64,000 nt of DNA from Cannabis sativa (lineage: Eukaryota > Streptophyta > Magnoliopsida > Rosales > Cannabaceae): the NCBI RefSeq assembly GCF_029168945.1, contig NC_083610.1, forward strand, positions 71,415,580 through 71,479,579. Direction: 5' to 3'. Positions within the stretch are counted from its first letter, which is position 1. Every line of letters starts with the position of its first letter. The notes beneath the pieces are model-generated. The model was given only the letters and a program-made list of their open reading frames with translations, did no database searches and was not told where the DNA came from. Shown piece by piece: positions 33,322 to 44,149 of the stretch. The translations under genes and the position numbers were made by a program.

Positions 33322-33366
33322 GTTGAGTGATGTTCTTTGAAGTGAATAGAATCTTACAGTCGACTT

Positions 33367-33382
33367 CCCACAGACGGCGCCA
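33367..33382 (-). other. Primer-binding site of the Tat element
   Basis: Two bases inside the 5' LTR, the minus strand reads TGGCGCCGTCTGTGGG. The first ten or so bases complement the 3' end of tRNA-Asp, as is usual for Tat and Athila elements. Confidence 0.75.
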
Positions 33383-33384
33383 AA

Positions 33385-34256
33385 TGTTGTTACTGATATT
33401 TCGCAACACCAAAAAAGTACAATTTAACTGGAAAAAGAGAGAATAATTTGAGAGATGACAAATGCGAGTATTCAACCTAGAATGGCGAGTACTCGAATAG
33501 GAATGCGAGAGTAAACAACAAAGCTGGAAAAATAAATGAGACGGTGAATTATAGTGGTTCAGTCAGATTTCGTTCTGCTTAGTCCACTGTAGCAAGGGAT
33601 TCGTAGCCCCATTTTCACGGTGGATCACCCCTTTATATACAAAGCAGGTGCCCAATCGGTTACATGAGGATCACATTTATTGTTAATCCATTATTTACAC
33701 ATTGAATTGCAATGACTAAACTCAAACAACGTTAACATTAATAAATGTATGGCAGTTACTGAATTCATCAACGTATGCGTCTTTCGCATCTGCGAGTTGA
33801 CCGTTCATATTCCGTCTGTTGAGCTCGTAGGATCGCACATACATTTGGAACGTCTGCGTCCTTAAGTAATCGCCCGTTGTAGACGTCGCATGTTGAAGCT
33901 GGTAGCCTCTGGACATGCGAACTTATATTGGTCTGTTAGGGCTGTTGGGTCGCTGGGACCAAAACTGCCTCATAGAGCATCGGTCTCCATACTCGTCGCG
34001 GAGGTATAGAGGGGGACACTCGCACTTGTTCTGACATATGCGAGTTGGGTCTACCCTGCATGATGAGGATTATGGTTACGCGGTGTGAACTAGGTCGCAC
34101 CCGCAACATCTCGCTGGTTTTATCCTGGGCGAGGTCTAAACTTCGAGAATGTCTCTCAGGGACATTTCAGCTTTCATTGGGAATCTGAATACACGTGTCC
34201 TTTTTAAAGAGGAGTCCGGTCTCGAGTTTCTAGGTGAGAGAAATCTCACTATAACA
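33385..34256 (-). repeat. 5' LTR of the Tat element (promoter)
   Basis: The LTR is 872 bp. On the minus strand TATATAAAG lies at 33639-33631, about 250 bp from the LTR's downstream end. Transcription would then start near 33605, giving an R-U5 of about 220 nt. The AATAC target duplication follows at 34257. Confidence 0.9.
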
Positions 34257-34261
34257 AATAC

Positions 34262-35990
34262 AAAGCTAAATAAATAAATAAATAAATTACCAATATTTAA
34301 GAGTTGGGACTTTATGTATTTAAGAAAATAAAAGTGTAGGGACCAATTTGTTAAATAATAAAATTTGAGGATTAACTTGTTAAAACTTATATAGTTTGAG
34401 ATTAATTTGTCAAAAAATAAAGTTTAGGGTCCAACTTGCCAACACTTATATAATTTAGGGACTTACGGTACAAATAAACCTGAAGTTATTGATGTTTTCT
34501 TTTTTTTTTAAAAAAAAAAATGAGTTTTTGATGAAATTAGTGTATTATATTTTTATATTGAAAATACTTAATTTGAATATGTTTAGTTTCCAATAATTAT
34601 GTCGCATTTTGGCATAAATAAAATGAAGAAAAAGGAAATAGAGAAATAGAAATGGTATAATTATATAAAGTACTATTTTTTTTGTAAAAAAAAATTATAT
34701 TTTTATATTTAAAGAATTTTTTTTATATTTTTACGATTTTCCATAAAAATAACATGAAAATAACAAAAAATGCTACATAAAAGTCATTTCAAAAAAAAAA
34801 ACTACATAAAAGTAACATAAAAATAACATCTAAATAATATCAAAATAACAACAAAAAATAATATACATATAACAAAAAATCAATAACAAATTAACAAGAA
34901 TACAACATAAAAAACTGTACTTTATGTAAATAAAATAAAAAAAAAAATTGTAAAAATATTTAAAATTCCGTAAAATTGTATTTTTGTAATTCTTTTATTA
35001 TTTTTGTGTATTTGTGAAATAATCTCAATAGAAATTGTTGTGTAATTTGAAGCCCAAAGACAAAGCTCATTTTCTTCAGCCCAAATCCATAAAGTATGTT
35101 ATAAACACATGCTCAGATCTGACATATATAACCTATCTAGTTGCATCTAGCTGTGGGCTTCTTCAATACGAATAGAGTTTTACATATATAAATGGAAGAA
35201 TGAAAAATAAAATAAATATTAAAATTATTATAAATTTAGATAAATATAAGTAATAAGTTTTGGTATTCTTTTATGCTCTCCTCTATTTTTCACTCTTTAA
35301 CAGTTACACATATCTATAACATCATAATAGAAGAATGGATGTCCACTAAACAAAAAAAATACTTGTTTATAATTGTTTTGATTATATAAAAAGTAACCGA
35401 TAAAATTCAATACTTGATTATATATATTTTTAAAAAATATACTATATAATATATATTAATTTTTTAGTAATATTAAAAAAAAAAAATACAAATTTCTAAT
35501 TTTTAACTTTTTTTAGTAATATATTGAGTTAGTGCATTTTATTTGTTTTATAATAGAAGATACTAGTAAATTATTTTTATTCACATAAACACATACACAT
35601 AAATTTAAATATATATATACTAGCTTATTTATTTTAATAATGGATACATATATATTTTAGTGTAAATCTAAAGATGAGTACATATATATATTGATATATA
35701 TATATGTATATTAGTTTGATTTGTATATGAATAGAGATGGGAATAGATTATTATTGGAGATTAAGAAACAATAGTTTTTTTTTAATTTTTTTCTATGAAA
35801 TGTTAAATAATTTATCGTTAAAAAATTAATCAACCCAATCCGCACTATTGCAGATTAGATTGGATTGGATTTAAGCTACTATGCGAATCGAATTGGATCC
35901 AAAATATAAAATCCGCAATTAGTGCGGATTGGATGTTGTTTAAACAAAAAAGTATGGAATGGACCGGATGAACAACCCTAACTATTACTG
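34262..35990. other. AT-rich intergenic DNA with low-complexity patches
   Basis: 34320-34470 repeats an AACTTGTTAAAACTTATATA-like phrase two to three times. 34670-34990 is made of AACATAAAA and AAAATAAC words flanked by T-rich and A-rich arms, possibly a degenerate MITE. Near 35905-35930 the palindrome ATCCGCAATTAGTGCGGAT occurs among GGATTGGAT repeats. No gene is seen. Confidence 0.4.
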
Positions 35991-36052
35991 TTATTGTAGT
36001 ACTAATATTTGGAGTTTACTACTTATTCTATACTATATGGTCATTCATAACA

Positions 36053-37542
36053 CTCCCCCTTAGTATACTCTATAATTTGTTTATAATTAATACTGTCTCG
36101 TTAAAAAAACCGTACTAAGTAAAATCCAATAAGAAAAAAACCATTATAAGAGAAAAAGAGTACAGTTGAAAAAGCTCTCCCTCACAATGACATTGCCAGT
36201 TATTATTCACATATTTTGTAGATGACACATTCCAATACCAAGTCTCAACTTTTTTAAAATTGTAGCAGGAAGTGACTTTGTGAAAAGATGTGATAAATTC
36301 TCAGTGGATCTAATGTATTGTATACTTAGATAGTTAGATCATTTCTTTTCTCAAGTTCTTGTGTAAATGAGAAAAATTTAGGAGGAATGTGTTTGGCTCT
36401 ATCACTTTTGGTATAACCTTCTTTTATTTGAGCAACAGATGCAGTATTATCTTTATATAATATGGTCAGATCTTTATGAGTCAAAAGACTGCAACTTTTT
36501 TAAATATGTTTTCTCACTGATCTTAGCCATACACATTCTCGATTAGCTTCATGTAGTGCGATATCTCAGCATGATTTGAAGATGTAGCAATAAGATTTTG
36601 CTTTTGAGAACACCATGATATTGCAATGCCTCCATAAGTGAACACGTTTCTAATTTGAGATCTAGCTTTATGTGGATTTGATAAATAACGTGTATCTGTA
36701 AACCCAACCAATTCTTAGTTTGAGCTTTTGGAGAAAAATAGACCTAAATCAGTAATTCTTCGTAAATAACGAAATATATGTTCTATTCCATTCCAATGCC
36801 TCTTAGTAGGTGATGAACTAAACCTCGATAAAAAATTTACTGTGAAAGTAATATTAGGTCGAGTACAATTAGCAAGATACATAAGAGCTCTAATTGCATT
36901 AAGATATGGTACTTCATTACCAAGTATCTCTTCATTGTTTTGACAAGGACGAAACAGGTCCTATTCAATATTTAGTGATCTAACAACCATTGGGTTACTT
37001 AAAGGGTTCACTTTATCATATTAAAGCATTTCAAGACCTTTTCAATGTTGTTTGATTGATGAAATATTATCTCATTGTTGGTATGTTCGATTTGTAAGCC
37101 AAGATAATATTTGATTTCCCAAATCTTTCATTTCAAATTCTTTCTTCAATATTGCCTCATGTAACTCTTTATCAGTCCTTATGCTATTTAAATCAACATA
37201 GACAACAATAATTACATATCCTAATTTTATTTTCTTAATGAAAACACATGGACAAATTGGATTATTATTGTATCCCTTCTTTAATAAATATTCACTTAAG
37301 CGGTTGTACCACATGCCCCTGGATTGTTATAAGCCATAAAGAGAACTCTGTAACTTTATCGAACATATCTCTTTGGGCTTAAAGCTTAGTGCTTCAGGCA
37401 TCTTAAAACTTTTAGAAATTTTCATATAAATATCATTATCAAGCGATCTGTACAAGTAAGTTGTCACTACATCCATAAGATGCATTTTCTCAACTATTTT
37501 TCGATCAAGAGTGAGGGATTTCAACAGAATTTCTTGTATCAA
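36053..37542 (-). pseudogene. pol: Copia RT/RNase H remnant with PPT (element E)
   Basis: On the minus strand three decayed frames follow in order. The RT piece (37542-37327) has KSFKMPE and IKLQSSLYGL. The RT palm (37314-37072) has MWYNRLSEYLLKKGY and VYVDLNS, where the catalytic YVDD has become YVDL. The RNase H (36711-36523) has GFTDTRYLSNPHKARSQIRNVFTYGG and ATSSNHAEI. A further piece near 36440-36380 resembles LYKDNTA, as in copia B. A purine tract (minus strand of 36053-36062) precedes a probable LTR start, TGTTATGAATGACC, at 36052. The right edge joins directly to an unrelated LTR fragment at 37543. The element is dead. Confidence 0.75.
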
Positions 37543-38874
37543 AGGTTAGAATTAGCTCAAGGTAAGTTTTTACTCTTCTCTCTTTTGTATTTTAAGAAAA
37601 AGTTAGGTTTCAACATGCAAATTCGAGTTCTAGCTTTTGTTGGGTCTTGTGTTGATTAAAATTAAGTTGTTTATGTTCTATTAAGGTTGATTGAGTTATT
37701 TTACGGTGGTTCTATGAGCTGTTGTAGGTTTGAACCAGGTTTGAGCTTTTGAAGCTCAAATTTGGCTCTTTGATGGTAGATTTTGAGTTTTTGCCTTGAT
37801 GATGAAATTTTCACTTAGTTTATGCATATTATGGCCTAAATAGGTACCCTGGATTGTTTGGTTAAGTTTGAAAATGCTTGGAGTGGAGTTATGAGAATTT
37901 GGATTTTTTTCTACTATAGAAATGGCAAACCAAAATAGCCTTCCGTTTTTATAGTGAGGGTCTGCCATTTTTTTTGGTACTTTTTCTCGAAATCTTATTT
38001 TTCAGTGTTTCTCGTTATTTAGGTTTTAGTCACGCTATTTATTGATAGGGAAACTCTTCATTTTGAATCTAGGTTTCGAAAAGTGATTTAGCGTATCACT
38101 TATTCATTTTGCGTATGTTGCAACTTAGGGGCATGTCAACCGTCGAGCAACAGTTCCATTCAAATTGACCGACACACTTGAATGCGGAATCGAGATAAGA
38201 TAAGTATAAGGATATGCATATGTTATTACTTGTTTAACGTGCATGTTTATGTATGCATGTTAGTTGACATATTAAAATATTTGTATTAGTGTACATAGAG
38301 TTGCACTGAATACCAACACCTATATGTTTGGTAGAGTACTGATTGACGCTATCACATCGGTACGACTAAAGTACTGAGTATAGGCTGATATTATGATTAA
38401 TAGTACTATCGTACGAACGTTCTAGACTCAGTACGTGTGGGACGCGAGATAGGGTTATGATTGGGTGTATGGGCACTTAGTTATGATCTGGTTTAAGTTA
38501 TGATATGATTATATTCTTCTTACTGAGTCTGTCGGCTCACAAATATTGTTTACATGTGTAGGTAAGGGCAAGGCTAAGGGTGAGTAGCAGTGGGTGCAAG
38601 CAGATGAAGATTGTACATATCAGGTGGTTAGACCTGGAGTGTTCGGTCTTCGGGGCAGCAAGCTTTATTTTGATAGTCGCTAGGCGACAACTTTTGTAGC
38701 TATCTGTTTTGTAAACAGTTGTAACTTTTTAAATGCGGGATCTCGATTTATATAATGTTATTTATTTCAATTAAAGGTTAATTAAATATGTTTTCAATAA
38801 ATATGTTGATTAGTAACAGATTACACAAATAGCTTTAAATCACGATAACACGCCTAATCTAGTAGGGTGTTACA
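37543..38874 (-). repeat. Truncated gypsy-type LTR fragment (Tekay/Del-like)
   Basis: The minus strand begins TGTAACACCCTACTAG at 38874 and aligns along its length with the solo LTR at 51398-53399. Shared landmarks are a GTCGAGCA...GTTCCA block (38152 versus 52652), AAGTGATT(T/A)AGCGT, and ATAGTCGCTAGG near the 3' side. About 0.6 kb present in the other copy is missing at the left. The TGTAACACCC start is typical of Tekay-type LTRs; the lineage is inference. Confidence 0.55.
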
Positions 38875-40980
38875 CCTATAGTGGTTGGTCGAAGTAGCGA
38901 CGAGCAAGCGATATGGAGGTGAGTGAAAGAATCGTATCCCTTTCTTCGAAAATTGAAAATCCATTCGAAAAGAATGGAAGAGAGGAGATCGTGTTGTGAG
39001 AAGTGGAAGAGAGGAAGAAGTCGTATACTTACAAAAAAAAGTGTATTTGTGAATTAAACTTCATCTCACTGTATAAATAAATAAAAAATTAATTATAAAA
39101 GTATAAATGAAAAAAAATCTTTTATTATATTAATTTTTTTAATTGTTTTTCTTTCAATTTATATTCTTAAAAAATATACCTATAAAACAAAAATAAATTA
39201 TGATTTAAATATTTTAACAAAAAAGAAGTTTACATAAAATTTTATTAGAAAGAAAAAATAAAAAATATTCTACATGATTTAAAAAAAGTTATTAAAATTA
39301 ATCCAAAATAATGTGAGAAAGAATTTTTTTTTAAAAAAATATTAAAGGTAATTTTTAAAAATTATTTTAAGTTTATTTTTTTAAAATATTAGACTGTATA
39401 CGAATAAAATTTCCCAAATATTAATCATCAACCATGTCATATATTTTTAAAGAGTATTACTATTGGACACTAGTGGTGGCTAGCATTTTTTTTAGACATG
39501 TCGTCTTACAATTGGATAATGGTACTCTTTAAAAATTATGGATTATTTACACCACATACTGCAATTTCTAATTTTTTTTTACTTTTTTACTATGGGGCAG
39601 AATTTTTTTCAAAAATACTGTATAAATTTTATACTGTGTACTGTGTTAAATTTTTATTGTTGTTTTACGATTGTTTTTTAGTTGTTCCATTGTTGTTTTT
39701 AATTGTTTTGTTCTGTGTTCCACTGTTGTTTTATAAAAATATAATATTTTTGAAAAAATTTCGTGATAATATTTTTGTAAAAATTAACTTAAATTTTAAT
39801 ATTTTTGTAAATTTCCTAAAATTATTATATTAAATTATATAAGTAACGTTTTAACATTGTTCTTTTTTAAAATTACAAAAGTTGTTGGCAATTAGGACCT
39901 TAGTTTGTTTTTCAAAACAAAACCAGGTTAGAGTCATTTACGGAAAGAGCACAAAAAGGGTATTTATGGTAATTACATAATTAATTGAGTGGCAAATGTG
40001 GGCTACTAAGGTAGGGCTAGGCGGCTTAATAACCGTCATTCGGCCCACATGCATTGAATTTGAAGGTAGGCACTAGCCAAGGACCAAAAGCCCCCAAATT
40101 TTCTTTATTTATTAAAATGTAGTTTGTATATAATTAAAGAAAATTAAATAAATAAAAAGTGAAACTTTTAAACGTTGTCTTTATGGGATATTTATCATTA
40201 TTATTATTCATAATAAGAAGTCAATATATATTATATACTGGTGGTTTCAATAACCAAATAAATTAAGAAATAATACTATAATGTTGTTGATTTGGTTGAG
40301 TACACGACGAGAGTTTAATTTTCCTTAATTACTACAAATTTATCTTTTATATTTATTAATTGGAAAAAATAAATATAGATTGATTAGTACTTAGTTTAGT
40401 TAGGAAACAATTCTAAAACCGACTTGCAAACAAAGTAGTAGTTCATATAATGAATAAAATTAAATTAAAAAACTGTCAATTTGGTTAATATTATTTTCGT
40501 TAATCCAAGCAATGAAATAAAGAGAAATTTGTCCATTGATATATCAAAGTCAGTAACAGTAATATTTTGACATGCAACAGTTTAGTTGTTGAAGGTGTAT
40601 ACACAAATATATAACTTTCTTTTAATTACTTAATTTATCTTTTGTAAGTCTTTGTTTGTCAATTAATTCAATAGTGGTCCATCCATGTCTTATTCATACT
40701 TCATAGTTCATAATATAATTTCATAATTATGAAGAAAAAGGTTGTAATTTGTAAAGAAAGCAACTATATATTATTATATACACATGAAAATCTTATTTAT
40801 GCAGAGATAAGTCAACAATTGCAGACACTGCAATAACAGTTGAGTTGATTACTAATAAATAATTTAATACATATTAAATTATTTAATATAAAGTATTATT
40901 ATTAGATATTAATGATTCTTACTATTTTTATAAGAAATGGTTGATAATTTTCTTTTTATAATATTAAATTAATTAAAGAG
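38875..40980. other. Intergenic, AT-rich
   Basis: I see no gene. A 94-bp foldback lies at 39443-39536. 39540-39840 is T-rich with repeated TTGTTGTTTTA and ATATTTTTG words and resembles the low-complexity patch at 34670-34990. Confidence 0.4.
39443..39536. repeat. Small foldback (MITE-like), 94 bp
   Basis: ATTTTTAAAGAGTA (39443-39456) is perfectly inverted as TACTCTTTAAAAAT (39523-39536). The pairing continues imperfectly inward (TTACTATTGGA against ATTGGATAATGG), for arms of about 25 bp. I found no clear target duplication. Confidence 0.5.
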
Positions 40981-41063
40981 AAATCTTAAAAGGTACTAAA
41001 CACTTTCATAGTGTAATTAACTATTGAGTCTTATATAACTTAAAAAAATTATTTTTAGATAAT

Positions 41064-41164
41064 ATATCGCTAACTAATCATGGGTCGTCACTTATAAAAG
41101 TGTTGGACACTACTAATGCTCAATAACAATACTTTTTTTTTTTTTTTTAATTAGTTAGCGATAT
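41064..41164. repeat. Inverted repeat with 15-bp perfect arms
   Basis: ATATCGCTAACTAAT (41064-41078) is inverted as ATTAGTTAGCGATAT (41150-41164). The loop contains a long T run. It may be a small foldback transposon remnant. Confidence 0.45.
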
Positions 41165-42740
41165 TTTATAAAAGTTAATATATTAAATTATGTGGAACAG
41201 TAAGACCCGTTATTTTTTTTTGACGTAGTGAATAAAGTCATACATGATTAACAATGAAGCAAATCACAATCGGCGGTGAAACCTCCTTGAAGCAGGATAG
41301 CTCATCATCTAACTGAAGGACATGTTTTGCCAATCATAAGCTGCAGAATTCTTATCGCGAGCTATATGGGACGAAATCGTTTCCAAAATTTAAACAATAA
41401 AATTATAATATCTTCAACAACACCCCATCACATTGGAGTAAATATTCTCCCATTATTAATAGTTATCACCATAGTTAGCAAAATCGAAAAAATACCACAA
41501 CACCAAATCAAAAAATACAACTATATTAGAATGACAATTTTTGAAATAAAAATTAAATTATGTAAAACGGTAAAACCCATTATTTAATTAGGGACATGAT
41601 TTTTTTCCTGTGATTGTACCGTTAGATGAGAGAGTTATTTGATCTGAGGGCTGAGATTGATCTAGGGGTAATTAAGGTTAAAAAATAGTAACGTACCCTG
41701 ACACTCATCTAATGTACCCTGAGACCCATCTAATGTACCACAAAATACATTCCGTAAAAGTATATCACGGAAATTATATCCCTATTTAATTATATAAATA
41801 GCAATATTACAAAAGTATTAGACCTCACTAGTCCATTTTATCATTAATCTATAGTATATGATTTGATTATAATCTTAAATTATATAAAAGACACTTGGAA
41901 GACTATTACAGGTCAACGTACGAAAATTCGACGCAACACTGCACTGTACTAGTACTACCAACCAACCTACCTACTACTGCACATATATATATTTATAATG
42001 AATGGTCGGCATTACAGTTTAGGATATATTCTTCTTTACTTATACAATTAATTTGTATTAACATAAAAACGTTATATATATATCTATATATAATCATACG
42101 ATTATGCCTAAAAAAAAGTAATTGTACATAGATATATTTATTGGTTTGAATATGTAATATTAATTTATACTAAGGCCTTTTAAAAGGTGCTGTCATTCTG
42201 GTTTGGAGATTATATATTTCTGTCTCTTATATATTATGAGATCAATGCATGATTAATTAATTACAAAAATACATGGTTTTTGAATTGATAGTAAGTTAAT
42301 TGTTCCTGCTATTTGTCAAGTCACTCTCTTCTCTTCATCCATATATATACATAGCATAACAATGATAATAATGTAAACGCATATACATGATATACAGCTA
42401 CCATTCATATATAACATATTTTCTCTTGTTTTGGCTATTGGGAATATGATATTTCTGTGTACTTTTATATCAATATATAAATAAATTTAATTATATATGT
42501 TGAAGTGAGTAGAGAACATGCATTAAATAAGAAGAGAAAGTGAGTGAGTCCATAGCTAGTTGAGCGGGTGAGAACTTTTATTGCAGAAGAAAAGTAATTG
42601 GTTAAAGCTAGCTGAGATAGACTTCCCGACAAATCCACCGACACTTCACTTAAATGTAACCCAACTCACCATTAAAATAAAAACATTAATATTAATTCTA
42701 CTAATTAATTATAATTTCTCTACTCTATTTTATTTTAATT
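41165..42740. other. Intergenic and distal promoter region of the SHINE-like gene
   Basis: A related direct repeat lies at about 41189-41216 and 41557-41586 (AAATTATGTGGAACAGTAAG versus AAATTATGTAAAACGGTAAA). A duplicated GTACCCTGA...CATCTAAT phrase lies near 41694-41736. No gene is seen. Confidence 0.4.
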
Positions 42741-42751
42741 TCCCACACTAC

Positions 42752-42757
42752 TATATA
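42752..42757 (+). promoter_or_regulatory. TATA-like box of the SHINE-like gene
   Basis: CTATATACTT at 42751 lies about 160 bp upstream of the ATG. It is followed by two CT-repeat tracts (42809-42830 and 42879-42903) that would form a pyrimidine-rich leader. Confidence 0.45.
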
Positions 42758-42913
42758 CTTACTCTTATTCTCTCATTATTTCCACTTTATCAACCAAAAT
42801 TATATCTTTCTCTCTCTCTCTCTCTCTCTCATTCTCTGTGCAAAACTTCCCCTCAGGCCAGGCCAGGCCAAGTTGATCATCTCTCTTTCTCTCTCTCTCT
42901 CTCTAATCAAATT

Positions 42914-43949
42914 ATGGTACAATCCAGAAAATTCAGAGGAGTCAGGCAACGCCAGTGGGGCTCTTGGGTGTCAGAAATTCGCCACCCTTTACTGTAAGTC
43001 TTGTAAAATATATATATATTCACCAACCTTCTTTATTACAATATACACAACACACACGCTAGTAGGTGAATGAGTTAAATGTATCAATATATACACAAGA
43101 ATAATAATAATAATAATAATAATGTATACATATATATATGTATGTAGGAAGAGAAGGGTGTGGCTGGGGACATTTGAGACGGCTGAGGCTGCAGCTCGGG
43201 CATACGACCAGGCAGCTATATTGATGAATGGTCAAAATGCTAAGACCAATTTCCCTTCTCCTCAAAAAACTAGTGCTAGTAATTGTGGTGATGATGATCA
43301 TGATCATGTTCAACAAGAAGAGAGTAATATTATTAATGGTAGTGGTGGTGCAGGACCGTTGTGCCCAAAGGCCCTTTCGGAGTTACTTAGCATTAAGCTA
43401 AGGAAGTGTTGCAAAGACCCTTCTCCTTCCCTCACTTGTCTTAGACTCGACAACGACAATTCACACATTGGTGTGTGGCAGAAGCGCGCTGGATCTCGCG
43501 CTGGCTCTGATTGGGTTATGAGAATTGAGCTCGGCAGCCACAACAAAAGTACCAACACCAACACCAATACCAACACTGCTGCTACTACTACAACAACTAC
43601 TACTATTTCAGATATTAATGATGATCTTGATCAAGAATATTGGGATGATGGTGATGGTCATGATCATGATGATATTGGGAAGTTGACTAAGTCAACGAGA
43701 GTTGGGAGTGGCAGTAATTGTACGGATCAGGAGATCATCTTCAATAATAATGATAATGATAATGATGATGATGATGATGATATTGATCACGTGACTGTTG
43801 CTGAAGCTAATAAGAATGTGGAAGAGGATAAAATTGCAATGCAGATGATTGAAGAACTACTTAACTGGAATTATCCTATTTCTTCTTCGGCTCAAGATAT
43901 CATTCCTCATCATCCTCCTCCTCCTCCTCATCATCAACAACTTAATTAA
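42914..43949 (+). CDS. SHN1: AP2/ERF transcription factor of the WIN1/SHINE clade, two exons
   Basis: Exons 42914-42993 and 43148-43949 join at a GT-AG intron of 154 bp (phase 2, inside the AP2 domain at Leu27), giving 293 aa. The AP2/ERF DNA-binding domain fills residues 6-63: [20 protein letters not shown] and [20 protein letters not shown]. The [11 protein letters not shown] start, the early intron, the middle block [19 protein letters not shown] / [12 protein letters not shown] / WVM.IELG and the C-terminal block [12 protein letters not shown] are diagnostic of WIN1/SHN proteins. These nuclear activators raise cuticular wax and cutin biosynthesis genes in epidermis. Arabidopsis members have about 190-200 residues; the extra length here is low-complexity: a Thr/Asn tract, an Asp-rich tract ([14 protein letters not shown]) and a His/Pro-rich end. 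The gene appears intact. Which of SHN1/2/3 it matches is not resolved. Confidence 0.93.
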
Positions 43950-44106
43950 TGAAGCTTATATATGTTATTATTGTTTAATAAATTAAGTCATCATCGATCG
44001 ATCCATCATCATCATCAAATTTATAATTATTAGAGATATCTATCAATCTAGCTAATAGCATGCCCGCGCATATAAATATAATTAAGTAATTGTTTATATA
44101 GCTATA

Positions 44107-44110
<4 letters not shown>

Positions 44111-44149
<39 letters not shown>
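44111..44149. repeat. (TA)n microsatellite
   Basis: An uninterrupted run of about 19 TA units lies about 160 bp downstream of the SHINE-like stop codon. Confidence 0.9.

Larger units (their letters stand above)
22677..34256 (-). mobile_element. Ty3/gypsy Tat-lineage retrotransposon, young and nearly intact
   Basis: The element is 11580 bp with LTRs 22677-23547 and 33385-34256 and a perfect 5-bp target duplication, AATAC (22672-22676 and 34257-34261). It reads on the minus strand: 5' LTR, PBS (33367-33382), gag-protease (33321-30877), pol (30899-27327), then a spliced gene on the opposite strand (24797-26896), PPT and 3' LTR. Its content (archaeal-type second RNase H, antisense gene between pol and the 3' LTR, Asp-type PBS) points to the Tat/Retand branch. 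The LTRs differ at only two places that I can see. Confidence 0.93.

Noticed and set aside
39498..39833. 111-residue Phe-rich plus-strand frame
   Set aside because: T-rich low-complexity DNA with repeated TTGTTGTTTTA words; no conserved pattern.
42581..42997. Longer 138-residue frame reading into the SHINE exon 1 from 42581
   Set aside because: The conserved family start is MVQ... at 42914. The upstream part is translation of leader and CT repeats, and the C-terminus ignores the splice donor.
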